Below, one piece after another: positions 1-7,732 of a DNA stretch of 39,016 nt. The stretch comes from Selenomonas ruminantium subsp. ruminantium ATCC 12561 (GTDB lineage Bacteria; Bacillota; Negativicutes; Selenomonadales; Selenomonadaceae): assembly GCF_000424065.1 (NCBI RefSeq), contig NZ_AUJE01000036.1:1-39016 (forward strand). The letters are read 5' to 3'. The notes beneath the pieces are model-generated. The model made no database searches. It worked only from the letters and a program-made list of their open reading frames with translations, and was not told the DNA's origin. The translations under genes and the position numbers were made by a program. The first letter of the stretch is position 1. Each line of letters begins with the position of its first letter.

Positions 1-290
1 TGAGTCTTGGAACGAATTTTATATTTCTGGCAAATGTCAGTCTGACTGCCTTTACCGCTCAAATAATCTAGGACAGCCATCGTCTTTGTTTTTGGTGCAT
101 AAACTTTGTTGCCCTTGCCAGTATAAAATCCGTCAACACCTTCTGCTTTGTAGCGTTTAATCCACACTTGTACTGAGGCCAGGCTTACTCCTGCTGCTTT
201 GCTAATCCTACCTTGAGTAATTTCTCCGCGCAGATAAGCTCGTACATATTCTACTTTTTCTTCTATTGCTACTTTCTGTTTGTTTGGCAT
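1..290 (-). CDS. IS3-family transposase OrfA-like protein, partial
   Basis: The reading frame starts at ATG 288-290 and runs off the left edge after 96 full codons. The product begins MPNKQKVAIEEKVEYVRAYL. It has a helix-turn-helix around residues 24-50 (ITQGRISKAAGVSLASVQVW) followed by IKRYKAEGVDGF, the layout of IS3/IS150-type OrfA proteins that bind the terminal repeats. A second helix-turn-helix seems to begin near residue 80 (GSQTDICQKYKI). The catalytic DDE part would be outside the window. I see no strong ribosome site; the start lies just behind the 299-343 hairpin. The family call rests on the helix-turn-helix and the general look of the protein, so another IS family with a similar first domain is possible. 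Confidence 0.65.
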   Translation of the reverse strand, partial: MPNKQKVAIEEKVEYVRAYLRGEITQGRISKAAGVSLASVQVWIKRYKAEGVDGFYTGKGNKVYAPKTKTMAVLDYLSGKGSQTDICQKYKIRSKT

Positions 291-298
291 AGAAAAAT

Positions 299-343
299 CC
301 CCCTATGATGACAGTTTTATTTTTTACTGTCTCTCATAGGGGG
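299..343. repeat. Inverted repeat in the IS leader
   Basis: CCCCCTATGA (299-308) pairs exactly with TCATAGGGGG (334-343), and inside it ACAGT pairs with ACTGT. The result is a 10 + 5 bp stem with a small internal loop. It lies between the IS end and the transposase start. It could fold in transcripts entering the element and protect it from outside transcription. Confidence 0.75.
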
Positions 344-380
344 AGCATATCATCGTGAGCAGTCCCCCAACAAGGCAAAA

Positions 381-2009
381 TTATTTTTTAAAAAAATGGA
401 TATCATTATACGCCTGATGCTGAATATCCGATTCAAACATGCGATTCCAGGGGAAATAAACATATATTTCCTCCAGACTGGATATCGCCGGCAAATTTTC
501 AGCTGCAAAACGGCTTATCATCTTTTGTGTACGCAAAGATACCGCTTCCCGTTTGGTATCCAGACTGCCGTACACACCATCACCTCGCAGCCAGGTCAGC
601 TGACGGGCAATCGTGTTGCGGACATTGGCCTGATAAGCCCAGTCATCTAAATAACGCGTCAGGAGCAGCGCATCCACATCCTCTTTTTTCATGTGACGTA
701 CCAGCGTACCTTCAGCAATGACGAAGCCAGAACTGTTGGTCGGCGTGTTCCAGCCGGAGTACGCACACAGCTTAAAGAGCAGTTTACGTTTTTTGAGCTG
801 TTCCATCAAGGCGTTGTCCGAACCATTGGCATAGGAAATATCTGCAATCCCCACAGGATACCCCTTGTCCACATATTCACTGACCAGGTCAGCAAAATAC
901 TTGCTGCCTTCCCGGTCTTCGCCATCATTGTTTCGCTCATTGGCTTCATAGGTCTTGCCATTCGGATTGGTGTTCACCATCAGCACAAAATCCGCCTGAG
1001 CAGGATTCGATACCGCCGTTCCACCAACCGCAGTAATCGCGTCACCGATGGAAATGCTGATTTTTTCGTCCGAATAAGCCGGTACCGTATTCGGCCCACG
1101 GCCCCAATTATACCGGGTATAGACCGAAGGCACTTCCCGGCGCAGCGTATTTACCGAGCGAGCCATGAGCAGCATGGCCATCTCGTCAATTCCTGCCATC
1201 GTCTGAAAGCGGGTCTTGCCTAAATCCTTGCCGGCTTCCGACAGATGACGGCTTTCCATATGCGTCTGACAATAAGGTGCATTGTCATCGCGGCCTAAAA
1301 CCAAATAATCAAAGACATTCTTACGCGTAAGCTTAATAAGTTCTTCGTTGACCGCAAAATTCTTTTCCCGTCGTCCCAGCCAGTCATTCAAATCCCGTTT
1401 GGGAATAAGTTCCCGCAGAAACGCTTTTTCCTTAGTCTCCCGACGACTTAATCCTTCTACTTCCTCTTTGTCCGTTAAAACGGTATAGCGGAAGATATCG
1501 CCGCCGTAGCTGCGATAATACTTCGGTTCCTCGTGGCCAGAGGCCATACCACTGCGTGGGGTACGCATGATGGAGCCAAATACATAGAGCGGCAGTTTCG
1601 GATTTTCCTGCCGGAACTGTTGGAAGCGGGAAACCCGCTCGATTACCTCGCCCCGCTTGTAATTATGTTTGCGTGAGCCCACCAAACTGCCATACACCAG
1701 CGAGTCGGAAGAAATTACCGCGGCCTTTGCTTCCAGAGCATTGGCATGCAGCCATTCCCAAAGTGCATCCGGATTGCCCAGATTCTCCCGGTTTCCTAAC
1801 ATATCGTCCGGCGGTACGACCACCTCATAGCCAAGTTTTTTCACGACCTCTGCGGTTTGTTTATCCGAAATAGGCCGATTATCATGGGGGATAAACAAAA
1901 TCTTATCCGGCTTCACTTCCTTATGGCGCGCTAAACCAGCAGGCATAAACATGACCATCGCCAATAGCATGGCTAAACAAGCCGCCCCCCGCTTGTACAA
2001 GCTGTACAA
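381..2009 (-). CDS. DUF4127 family exported protein
   Basis: 542 residues. Residues 1-27 form a signal peptide (basic MYSLYKRG, hydrophobic core, AGLA). The mature part opens with ILFIPHDNRPISDKQ and continues with ISSDSLVYGSLVGSRKH and LGRDDNAPYCQTHMESRH. These are the conserved patches I associate with DUF4127, a family of unknown function common in Clostridia and Negativicutes. The acidic/His patches (HDNRP, GRDDNAP) suggest a metal or sugar site, but that is inference. The start is TTG at 2007-2009: an in-frame TGA lies shortly upstream and AAGGGAGAG is well spaced before it. It is the last gene of a three-gene operon, 34 bp after the preceding stop, and ends next to the IS element. Confidence 0.85.
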   Translation of the reverse strand: MYSLYKRGAACLAMLLAMVMFMPAGLARHKEVKPDKILFIPHDNRPISDKQTAEVVKKLGYEVVVPPDDMLGNRENLGNPDALWEWLHANALEAKAAVISSDSLVYGSLVGSRKHNYKRGEVIERVSRFQQFRQENPKLPLYVFGSIMRTPRSGMASGHEEPKYYRSYGGDIFRYTVLTDKEEVEGLSRRETKEKAFLRELIPKRDLNDWLGRREKNFAVNEELIKLTRKNVFDYLVLGRDDNAPYCQTHMESRHLSEAGKDLGKTRFQTMAGIDEMAMLLMARSVNTLRREVPSVYTRYNWGRGPNTVPAYSDEKISISIGDAITAVGGTAVSNPAQADFVLMVNTNPNGKTYEANERNNDGEDREGSKYFADLVSEYVDKGYPVGIADISYANGSDNALMEQLKKRKLLFKLCAYSGWNTPTNSSGFVIAEGTLVRHMKKEDVDALLLTRYLDDWAYQANVRNTIARQLTWLRGDGVYGSLDTKREAVSLRTQKMISRFAAENLPAISSLEEIYVYFPWNRMFESDIQHQAYNDIHFFKK

Positions 2010-2043
2010 AAAATCTCTCCCTTCTCAACGGTTTTTTCATCCG

Positions 2044-2730
2044 TCATTTATTTTTCTGTGGCAAAAGGTTCTTCAAATCATCTTTTACATCATCGGGTAT
2101 ATTCAGCTTCGTCTGAAACATGATGCCCCCCTCTTTGGGTATGGCTTTTTCAATCTCAATCATATCGAGCAGACGATGGCCATGGAACATGGTCTTACCA
2201 AATTCCGAATCTGCCAAAACCTTGCTGTAATCAATATGCACGGTATTGTGCTTTATCTCTACCGGCAGGTTTTCTGGCATAGGCAAGTGTCCCACCATGC
2301 GCTGTGCCATAGCTAGGGACACCCGGGAAAAGACCCAGGACATCAAACCGTGATTGGGAATATTTCGTTCTCGCACACGGTAGACCATATAGGATTTATC
2401 CCCTTCATGGACAAATTCCTTCACTTCCCCGGATAATTCCACCTTGCCTATTTTAGCTGTATCCACCGTTACATTCAAGCGCCCATTTTCCTTAGACTCT
2501 AAAATCACCGATTTTACCGGGCTGTCTTCTTTGATACTTTGTGCAATCGCATCATTGAGCATTTTATCCGAAACAAAGAGATTACCCTGGCTGATTTCGG
2601 CCAGGGTTTCTCTGTCCCAGGTATCGCGGATAACACGCAAGGCCGGGCCATAGTCAGCAACTTTTTCCTGTACCTTGGCCCAGTCTATATTTTGCAGCTG
2701 CTCTTGCCAATTCGCTGGCAAATCAATCAC
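2044..2730 (-). CDS. Hypothetical protein in the DUF2225-DUF4127 operon
   Basis: 228 residues, no signal peptide or membrane segment seen, and I do not recognise the family. The N-terminal 60 residues look helical. The middle (about 70-120) is rich in alternating residues and basic/acidic pairs (GRLNVTVDTAKIGKVELSGE), suggesting beta strands. A third region (130-200) mixes helix and strand (LMSWVFSRVSLAMAQRMVGH), and the C-terminus is lysine-rich. The start codon overlaps the stop of the DUF2225 gene by 4 bp (2727-2730), so the two are translationally coupled. A structured lipid- or envelope-related domain is possible, but nothing in the sequence proves it. Confidence 0.75.
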   Translation of the reverse strand: MIDLPANWQEQLQNIDWAKVQEKVADYGPALRVIRDTWDRETLAEISQGNLFVSDKMLNDAIAQSIKEDSPVKSVILESKENGRLNVTVDTAKIGKVELSGEVKEFVHEGDKSYMVYRVRERNIPNHGLMSWVFSRVSLAMAQRMVGHLPMPENLPVEIKHNTVHIDYSKVLADSEFGKTMFHGHRLLDMIEIEKAIPKEGGIMFQTKLNIPDDVKDDLKNLLPQKNK

Positions 2731-3425
2731 TTTTTACCCCCCTTTTCCGCTTTGCCCTGGTCCTCACGAACATTCTGCCACAAGTCACGAGAGCGTTTAT
2801 AAAGCTGAATGTCCCGGTCACGCAGGCTCTGGTCACCAATTAGTCGTGACAAATACTGTGTAGATTTTTCATAATCCTTCAAGCGGTAGTAAATCGCTCC
2901 AATCAGATAAAGCGCAGTATCATCACTCATGCCATTCTGCGGATAACGTTCCTTCATCAACGACAAATCGTACATTTCTGCCGCTTTATGCATCATTTCA
3001 AGCTCTTTTTCCTGTTCGCCGGAATAACGATATATCCAGGCAAGCCCCAGGTATAATCCTGCTTGTTTTGCCAGCGACTGGTCGGTCATTTCCGCAAAGA
3101 AAACAGCAAGTTTATACGCCGCTACGGCATCGGGAACGCCCCGTTCCTCGACAAACTGCATATTTAATTTGCGGCTATCCAGGAATTCCTTCAATTTTCG
3201 CTTATGGATTACGGACATAGAGCCTAGAAAAGTCTTCTCATCAGCTGCATAACCACAATTCTCGCAGAACCATATTTTATATAAATACGGATTAAAATTC
3301 TTGTAATGGACACAAAAATCCTCGTCCGTGCTATCCACAATAAGTTTTGACTTGGTTTTCACTACCCGGGTGGATTCGCCGCAAACAGGACACGGCTTTT
3401 CAACGGTAAACGTAAATTCTCCCAT
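2727..3425 (-). CDS. DUF2225 family protein
   Basis: 232 residues. The N-terminus carries two cysteine pairs, CPVC (12-15) and CENC (about 54-57, WFCENCGYAADE), with a further Cys-His (FCVHYKNFNPYLY) between them. This is the zinc-ribbon-like start of DUF2225. The rest is helical and tetratricopeptide-like (AVFFAEMTDQSLAKQAGLYL, ALYLIGAIYYRLKDYEKSTQ). Function is unknown; such proteins probably act as cytosolic scaffolds. ATG at 3423-3425 is preceded by GGAGGAAC, a good ribosome site. It is the first gene of the operon. Confidence 0.85.
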   Translation of the reverse strand: MGEFTFTVEKPCPVCGESTRVVKTKSKLIVDSTDEDFCVHYKNFNPYLYKIWFCENCGYAADEKTFLGSMSVIHKRKLKEFLDSRKLNMQFVEERGVPDAVAAYKLAVFFAEMTDQSLAKQAGLYLGLAWIYRYSGEQEKELEMMHKAAEMYDLSLMKERYPQNGMSDDTALYLIGAIYYRLKDYEKSTQYLSRLIGDQSLRDRDIQLYKRSRDLWQNVREDQGKAEKGGKK

Positions 3426-3509
3426 CGCTGTTCCTCCCTCGCATCTATGCTAACATGCAATTATTAGATTTTGCTAAAAAAAACGCTTTATTTGCCGATA
3501 TGTGATAGT

Positions 3510-3518
3510 ATTATATCA
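3510..3518 (-). promoter_or_regulatory. Extended -10 promoter for the DUF2225 operon
   Basis: On the minus strand the sequence is TGATATAAT: TATAAT at 3510-3515 with the TG-N extension in front. The -35 position is A/T-rich and poor (TTTATT). The predicted start of transcription is about 80 bp before the DUF2225 ATG. Confidence 0.5.
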
Positions 3519-3541
3519 TTTTCCTTCTTAAAAATAAACGA

Positions 3542-4393
3542 TTAATATTTTTCCTCTGCAACCGGCACCGCAATGCGGGTAAGGAAGTCCTGAGGATTTG
3601 CCGTACTCATATCTTCAATAAGGCTTTCTTCATAGGCAAAGTCTGCCGGCCGCAAATGATGTGCCTGCATATACGACCGCAGACGAGAATAGGCCGCCCC
3701 AGTAGCCATGTAATCTCCGGCAAAGTATGTGACAATATACCTGCCGGCAGAACGCTGACGGCGATAATCCTTTGAAAGCTTCCGCCAAGGCTTATCCGTG
3801 GGGACAAATAAGTAACTGACTACCTGCTCATTTCCCGGTTTCATGAAGTCCTCCGGGGAAACCATCGCCCCAAAAGTGTAACCGGTAAGACTCTCCCCTT
3901 CCAGTGCATCTCTCAAGTACATCGCAAAATGGCGTTCCACAGCCTCCCAATCCTCACGCAGATAAAGCTGGCGCAAATTTTCCGAAACCAGTAAGCGCTG
4001 TTGCGGAAACACGCACTCTTCTACCGTATTAATCTGAACTTTTTGCGCCTGCGACAAAATCTTTCGCTGATTGGCCACAATCTGCTGCATACGCTTTAGT
4101 TTAGCCATTTCTTCTTTCAGCCATGCTTCCTGCTCAGTCAGCAGCCGCGCAAATTTTTCCGGTGTACGTCCCTGCATATATTCCTTGATTTCCGACAAAT
4201 CCAATCCCATATCACGAAACATGCGAATCATATAGAAAGGATAAAACTGCCGGGAAGAATATACCCGGTAACCATTCGGCTCTACACTATCCGGACTGAA
4301 GATGCCCTCATGATCATAATAATGCAGCGTGCGCTTGTTTACACCGGTCATGCGGGCAAATTCCCCCACATGGAAGGTCATGTGACGTGCCAT
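3542..4393 (-). CDS. MerR-family regulator with GyrI-like effector domain
   Basis: 283 residues. Residues 5-70 are a MerR winged helix (FHVGEFARMTGVNKRTLHYYDHEGIF, then NGYRVYS) followed by a coiled-coil dimer helix (about 80-115). The C-terminal half (about 120-283) resembles the effector-binding domain of BmrR/BltR-type regulators, which sense multidrug ligands. It is divergent from a MATE exporter. Its own minus-strand promoter is TTGAAC (4461-4466), 17 bp, TATATT (4438-4443), which overlaps the exporter promoter, so it likely controls both genes. Start ATG 4391-4393 has GGGGGA upstream. There is no CxxC metal signature, so an organic ligand is likelier than a metal. Confidence 0.88.
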   Translation of the reverse strand: MARHMTFHVGEFARMTGVNKRTLHYYDHEGIFSPDSVEPNGYRVYSSRQFYPFYMIRMFRDMGLDLSEIKEYMQGRTPEKFARLLTEQEAWLKEEMAKLKRMQQIVANQRKILSQAQKVQINTVEECVFPQQRLLVSENLRQLYLREDWEAVERHFAMYLRDALEGESLTGYTFGAMVSPEDFMKPGNEQVVSYLFVPTDKPWRKLSKDYRRQRSAGRYIVTYFAGDYMATGAAYSRLRSYMQAHHLRPADFAYEESLIEDMSTANPQDFLTRIAVPVAEEKY

Positions 4394-4405
4394 GAAAAAT
4401 CCCCC

Positions 4406-4436
4406 TTGACATTACAGCTACTGTATCCTTTATGCT
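4406..4436 (+). promoter_or_regulatory. MerR-type promoter of the MATE gene with dyad operator
   Basis: TTGACA (4406-4411) and TATGCT (4431-4436) are 19 bp apart, the over-long spacing typical of promoters that MerR proteins untwist. Inside the spacer lies the dyad TACAG-CTA-CTGTA (4413-4425). Transcription would start near 4443, which rules out the upstream in-frame start of the MATE frame at 4432. Confidence 0.85.
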
Positions 4437-4437
4437 T

Positions 4438-4466
4438 AATATACAGTATAAAAATCAAGTGTTCAA
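4438..4466 (-). promoter_or_regulatory. Promoter of the MerR-type gene
   Basis: On the minus strand: TTGAAC (4461-4466), 17-bp spacer, TATATT (4438-4443). A second small dyad, ATAC-A-GTAT (4441-4449), overlaps its -10 box. The -10 boxes of the two divergent promoters are one base apart, so one bound regulator could act on both. Confidence 0.55.
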
Positions 4467-4497
4467 GAAAATTATGTTTAACGAAAGGAAAATTTTT

Positions 4498-5901
4498 ATG
4501 CGTAAGAACACCCATAATCCACTATCTTATCACCACAGTATGTGGTCACTGTTGATGTTTGCGACCCCGTCCATCGGCATGATGATTGTGATTTCACTCT
4601 ACACCGTAACCGATGGCATCTTTATCGGGCGCTTCGTCGGCAGTGACGCACTTGCCGCATCCAACATCGTCTATCCGGCATTCAATCTCGTATTGGGGCT
4701 GGCCATTATGCTCGCCTCCGGCGGTTCGGCACTAGTTGCCAAAACCTTGGGCGAGGACAATCGCGAGCTTGCCCATAGACGGTTCACCCTGATTACCATC
4801 AGCGGCGTGGTTATAAGCACCTTTTTAGCCTTTGTACTCTGGCTCTTTATGGAGCCGCTGCTCGCGTTCCTTGGTGCCAGTCCCACGCTCTATGAAGAAT
4901 GCGTAAACTATATCGTGACCCTGCTGCCCTTTTTCCCGGCAGCAGCCCTGATGCTGATTTTTAACGCTTTCTTTATCGCCGATGGCCGTCCTATTCAGGG
5001 CTTTCTGGTTTCGCTGGTATCGGGTATCTTAAATGCTGTCCTTGACTACCTCTTTATGGCAAAGATGGGCATGGGTATTGCCGGTGCAGCGTTAGGCACC
5101 GGCCTTGGCGAAACAGCTGCTGCCCTTATCGGCCTGCATTACTTCGCCTGCCGCAGCCGCCTTATCGGCTTTAGAAAGCCGGACATGGAATGGCGGGCTT
5201 TGGGGCAGGCCATGTACAACGGCTCTTCGGAACTCGTTACCGAACTTTCCATCGGCGTGACCACGTTCCTCTTTAACGTCATTACCTTTGCCTGGGCAGG
5301 CGAAGACGGCGTAGCTGCTATCTCCGTTATCCTCTATGCTGAAATGCTCCTGACCTCCGTTCTCGTCGGTTTTTCCAATGGCATTGCGCCCCTTTTCTCC
5401 TACCAGTTCGGAGCCAAAAATTACCGCGAGCTGCTGCGGCTGATGAAACTTGCCCTGCTGGGCATTGCGCTGTTCTCCCTTACGGCGTTTATCTGTTCCC
5501 GTGTGCTCGCCGAGCCGCTCATTCATCTGTTCCTGCCGGACGGCGGTTCCGCCTACAGCATTACCGTAAATGGTTTCCTGCTCTTTGGCTTCAGCTTCCT
5601 GCTGTCGGGCTTTAACCTCTTTACCTCCGGATTCTTTACCGCGATATCCGACGGCAAAACCTCGGCTATTGCCTCCTTCGCCCGCAACCTTGCCGGGATT
5701 GTCATTTTCCTGCTGTTGCTGCCAAAACTCATTGGCTTTAGCGGCGTATGGCTGGCCGTGCCGGCAGCTGACCTTGCTGCTGTTCTGCTTTCAGCATTCC
5801 TGCTCTACGAGCAGCGGCGCAGCTTTTTGGGGCTCTATCAGGAACGCCGCTTGCAACGCAGCAAATACCGCCATATTCCCCAGACTGCCAACTTAAAATA
5901 A
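4498..5901 (+). CDS. MATE family multidrug efflux transporter
   Basis: 467 residues with about twelve hydrophobic membrane segments. Early motifs PSIGMMIVISLYTVTDGIFI and SGGSALVAKTLGED fit the MATE family (MepA/NorM-like), which exports cationic drugs in exchange for Na+ or H+. The start is taken as ATG 4498 (MRKNTHNP): AAAGGAAA sits before it, and the MerR-type promoter puts the transcript start at about 4443, after the longer frame's first codon at 4432. It is divergent from the MerR regulator, which likely induces it. No terminator is seen after the stop; a tRNA promoter follows 17 bp later. Confidence 0.92.
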   Translation: MRKNTHNPLSYHHSMWSLLMFATPSIGMMIVISLYTVTDGIFIGRFVGSDALAASNIVYPAFNLVLGLAIMLASGGSALVAKTLGEDNRELAHRRFTLITISGVVISTFLAFVLWLFMEPLLAFLGASPTLYEECVNYIVTLLPFFPAAALMLIFNAFFIADGRPIQGFLVSLVSGILNAVLDYLFMAKMGMGIAGAALGTGLGETAAALIGLHYFACRSRLIGFRKPDMEWRALGQAMYNGSSELVTELSIGVTTFLFNVITFAWAGEDGVAAISVILYAEMLLTSVLVGFSNGIAPLFSYQFGAKNYRELLRLMKLALLGIALFSLTAFICSRVLAEPLIHLFLPDGGSAYSITVNGFLLFGFSFLLSGFNLFTSGFFTAISDGKTSAIASFARNLAGIVIFLLLLPKLIGFSGVWLAVPAADLAAVLLSAFLLYEQRRSFLGLYQERRLQRSKYRHIPQTANLK

Positions 5902-5918
5902 TTTTTTCAAAAAAAGTG

Positions 5919-5947
5919 TTGACAAACAGGAAAAAAAACCGTATAAT
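5919..5947 (+). promoter_or_regulatory. Consensus promoter of tRNA-Gln
   Basis: TTGACA (5919-5924) and TATAAT (5942-5947) with exactly 17 bp between them. This is a perfect sigma-70-type promoter, as expected for a stable RNA gene. Confidence 0.92.
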
Positions 5948-5972
5948 TTATTTCTGTTGACAGACGTCACAC

Positions 5973-6048
5973 AGGGGTATCGCCAAGTTGGTAAGGCACG
6001 GGTCTCTGAATCCCGCATGCGTTGGTTCGAGTCCAGCTACCCCTGCCA
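5973..6048 (+). tRNA. tRNA-Gln (anticodon CUG)
   Basis: 76 nt including an encoded CCA. The acceptor AGGGGTA pairs with TACCCCT; the D arm GCC-AAGTTGGTAA-GGC, anticodon arm CGGG/CCCG with loop CTCTGAA (anticodon CTG), and T arm with GGTTCGAGTCC all fit. The D-arm region is nearly the same as bacterial tRNA-Gln (TATCGCCAAG). The last anticodon-stem pair is a T-T mismatch. It decodes CAG. It is a single tRNA transcription unit with its own promoter and terminator. Confidence 0.95.
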
Positions 6049-6060
6049 TTTAAAAATTCA

Positions 6061-6087
6061 AGGAGCCGTGAAACGGCTCCTTTTTTG
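6061..6087 (+). terminator. Rho-independent terminator of tRNA-Gln
   Basis: GGAGCCGT-GAA-ACGGCTCC forms a perfect 8-bp stem with a 3-nt loop, followed by TTTTTT. Confidence 0.95.
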
Positions 6088-6147
6088 TATCTAATCATAC
6101 TTATCATTTTTTAGCATCTATGTTAGTATAATATTGAGGTGAATATT

Positions 6148-7026
6148 ATGCTATACAGTTTAGAAAATGACCAATTATGCGTGCAGGTGCGCAGCTATGG
6201 TGCAGAATTACGCTCCATCAAGGAACGCGCCGATGAAACCGAATATCTTTGGGACGGCAATCCTACCTGGTGGAAATACAGTTCCCCGGTACTTTTCCCC
6301 ATTGTCGGCAAACTTCAGGATGGAAAATATCGTGTAGATGGCCAGGAATATGAACTGCCCGGACATGGGTTCGGACGTATCTCCGAATACGAACTGGTCA
6401 AAAAAGAGCAGGACTATATCGAGTTTGCGCTGAAATGGTCCGAAGATACCTTAAAAGTTTATCCATGGAAATTCCAACTGAACATTGCCTATGCCTTAAA
6501 GGATAATGAAGTGGAAGTCATTTGGAAAGTCCAGAACCTCGATGACAAGGAAATGATCTATTCCATCGGCGCCCATACAGCCTTCCGCTGCCCGTTGGTA
6601 CAGGGCGAGGAATTCAGCGATTACTATCTGTCCTTTAATCAGACTGAAGACAATCTGAACATGCCGCTCAACGACAAGGGGCAATTTCTGACCACGCCGG
6701 GGCAGGCACATCTCCAAGGCCAGACTCTGGATTTGAACTACGAAATGTTTAAGGGCGATGCTTTGGCCTACAAGGCATTGAAATCAGATGAAGTAACCAT
6801 CTGCTCACACAAGAGCGCCAAGAAGGTTACGATGTCTGCCAAAGACTATCCCTTCTGGGGCTTTTGGACGCCCGCACAGGGCGGCGCGCCCTTCCTTTGT
6901 CTCGAACCCTGGCAGGGCCATGCAGACTACGAGGGCTTCAGCGGCGAATTCAAAGACCGTGAAGGCAGCCTGACCATTGCTGCAGGCGAAACACAGAGTT
7001 TCCATTACACCATCAAAATCGGCTGA
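6148..7026 (+). CDS. Aldose 1-epimerase family protein (LacX-like)
   Basis: 292 residues. It belongs to the galactose mutarotase-like family, which interconverts alpha and beta forms of sugars. Recognisable parts are the start (LCVQVRSYGAELRSIK, then EYLWDG), LFPIVGKL, PGHGFGR, the catalytic His in GAHTAF (H143) and the catalytic Glu in LEPWQGHAD (E253). These fit the LacX/YihR-like branch of unsure substrate. ATG 6148 is preferred over GTG 6139 because GAGGTG lies 7 nt before it. The gene stands alone and ends in a bidirectional terminator shared with the DedA gene. Confidence 0.88.
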   Translation: MLYSLENDQLCVQVRSYGAELRSIKERADETEYLWDGNPTWWKYSSPVLFPIVGKLQDGKYRVDGQEYELPGHGFGRISEYELVKKEQDYIEFALKWSEDTLKVYPWKFQLNIAYALKDNEVEVIWKVQNLDDKEMIYSIGAHTAFRCPLVQGEEFSDYYLSFNQTEDNLNMPLNDKGQFLTTPGQAHLQGQTLDLNYEMFKGDALAYKALKSDEVTICSHKSAKKVTMSAKDYPFWGFWTPAQGGAPFLCLEPWQGHADYEGFSGEFKDREGSLTIAAGETQSFHYTIKIG

Positions 7027-7036
7027 TTTTAAGCAC

Positions 7037-7092
7037 AAAAAGACAGGTTACCCGCTATTTCATTGCCAATAGCGGATAACCTGTCTTTATTT
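7037..7092. terminator. Bidirectional terminator
   Basis: AAAGACAGGTTA-CCGCTATT pairs with AATAGCGG-TAACCTGTCTTT around a short loop. Runs of A on the left and T on the right let it stop both the epimerase gene (plus) and the corA-dedA unit (minus). Confidence 0.85.
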
Positions 7093-7709
7093 TATTCCAA
7101 TGCCTGTTTTTCCTGCTTGCGCTTACGATACCGCAGGTACATCACGGCGATAATCACGGCACATACACCGACAAAAATCAGGCTGGCCTGATGGCCGACC
7201 TTCAGCATAACTTCCCAGCTCTTGCCCAACATCATACCGGCAAAGAGAATGAGTGCCGTCCAAGGCAGCGAGCCAAGGAACGTCAGCGTCAGGAATTTTT
7301 TCATATCCACATGGGCAAAGCCCGCCGGCAGGGAAATGAAGGTTCTGACCACCGGCAGCATACGGCTGAAGAATACCGCCTTGAGGCCATATTTATCAAA
7401 CCAGTTCTGCGCAATATCCACATGAGATTTTTTGACGAAGAAATAATGTCCGTACTTGTCCACAAACGTACGGCCGCCGTAGTGGCCCACGGCATAAGCA
7501 AAGATGGAACCGGCCATGCCGCCCACCATACCGGCAATCAGCGCACCGGTGAAGGTCATCTGGTCAGCAAAAATCAAATAACCGGCAAAGCCCAAAATGA
7601 GCTCGCTCGGAATGGGAATGCAGGCATTTTCTGCCGCCATCAGGATGGCTACTGCCACATATCCCCAGGATGCGATAAACTCCAAAAAAATCGATGAAAA
7701 CTGTTCCAT
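7092..7709 (-). CDS. DedA family membrane protein
   Basis: 205 residues with about five hydrophobic segments. The family marks are ENACIPIPSELILGFAGYL near residue 27, GSIFAYAVGHYGGR (about 67-80) and FFSRMLPVVRTFISLPAG (about 112-129), which holds the conserved Arg and Pro. DedA/VTT proteins are thought to move lipids, notably undecaprenyl phosphate, across the inner membrane and support the proton motive force. The gene follows corA after 23 bp and is likely cotranscribed. Start ATG 7707-7709 has AAGGAAT in front. Confidence 0.92.
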   Translation of the reverse strand: MEQFSSIFLEFIASWGYVAVAILMAAENACIPIPSELILGFAGYLIFADQMTFTGALIAGMVGGMAGSIFAYAVGHYGGRTFVDKYGHYFFVKKSHVDIAQNWFDKYGLKAVFFSRMLPVVRTFISLPAGFAHVDMKKFLTLTFLGSLPWTALILFAGMMLGKSWEVMLKVGHQASLIFVGVCAVIIAVMYLRYRKRKQEKQALE

Positions 7710-7732
7710 TCAAAATTCCTTTCTGATTTCTG

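Larger units (their letters stand above)
1..371 (-). mobile_element. IS3-type insertion sequence, one end only
   Basis: The transposase start (1-290) and about 80 bp of leader are present; the rest of the element lies outside the window. Between the start codon and the DUF4127 gene lies a strong inverted repeat (299-343). The outer end is placed near 371 because the minus-strand sequence there starts TGTTGGGGGACTGC, which has the TG-first form usual for IS3-family ends. No second end or target duplication is visible, so this boundary is a guess. The element sits about 10 bp past the stop codon of the DUF4127 gene. Confidence 0.6.

Noticed and set aside
4432-4497. Longer N-terminus of the MATE frame
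   Set aside because: The MerR-type promoter starts transcription near 4443, and AAAGGAAA stands before ATG 4498.
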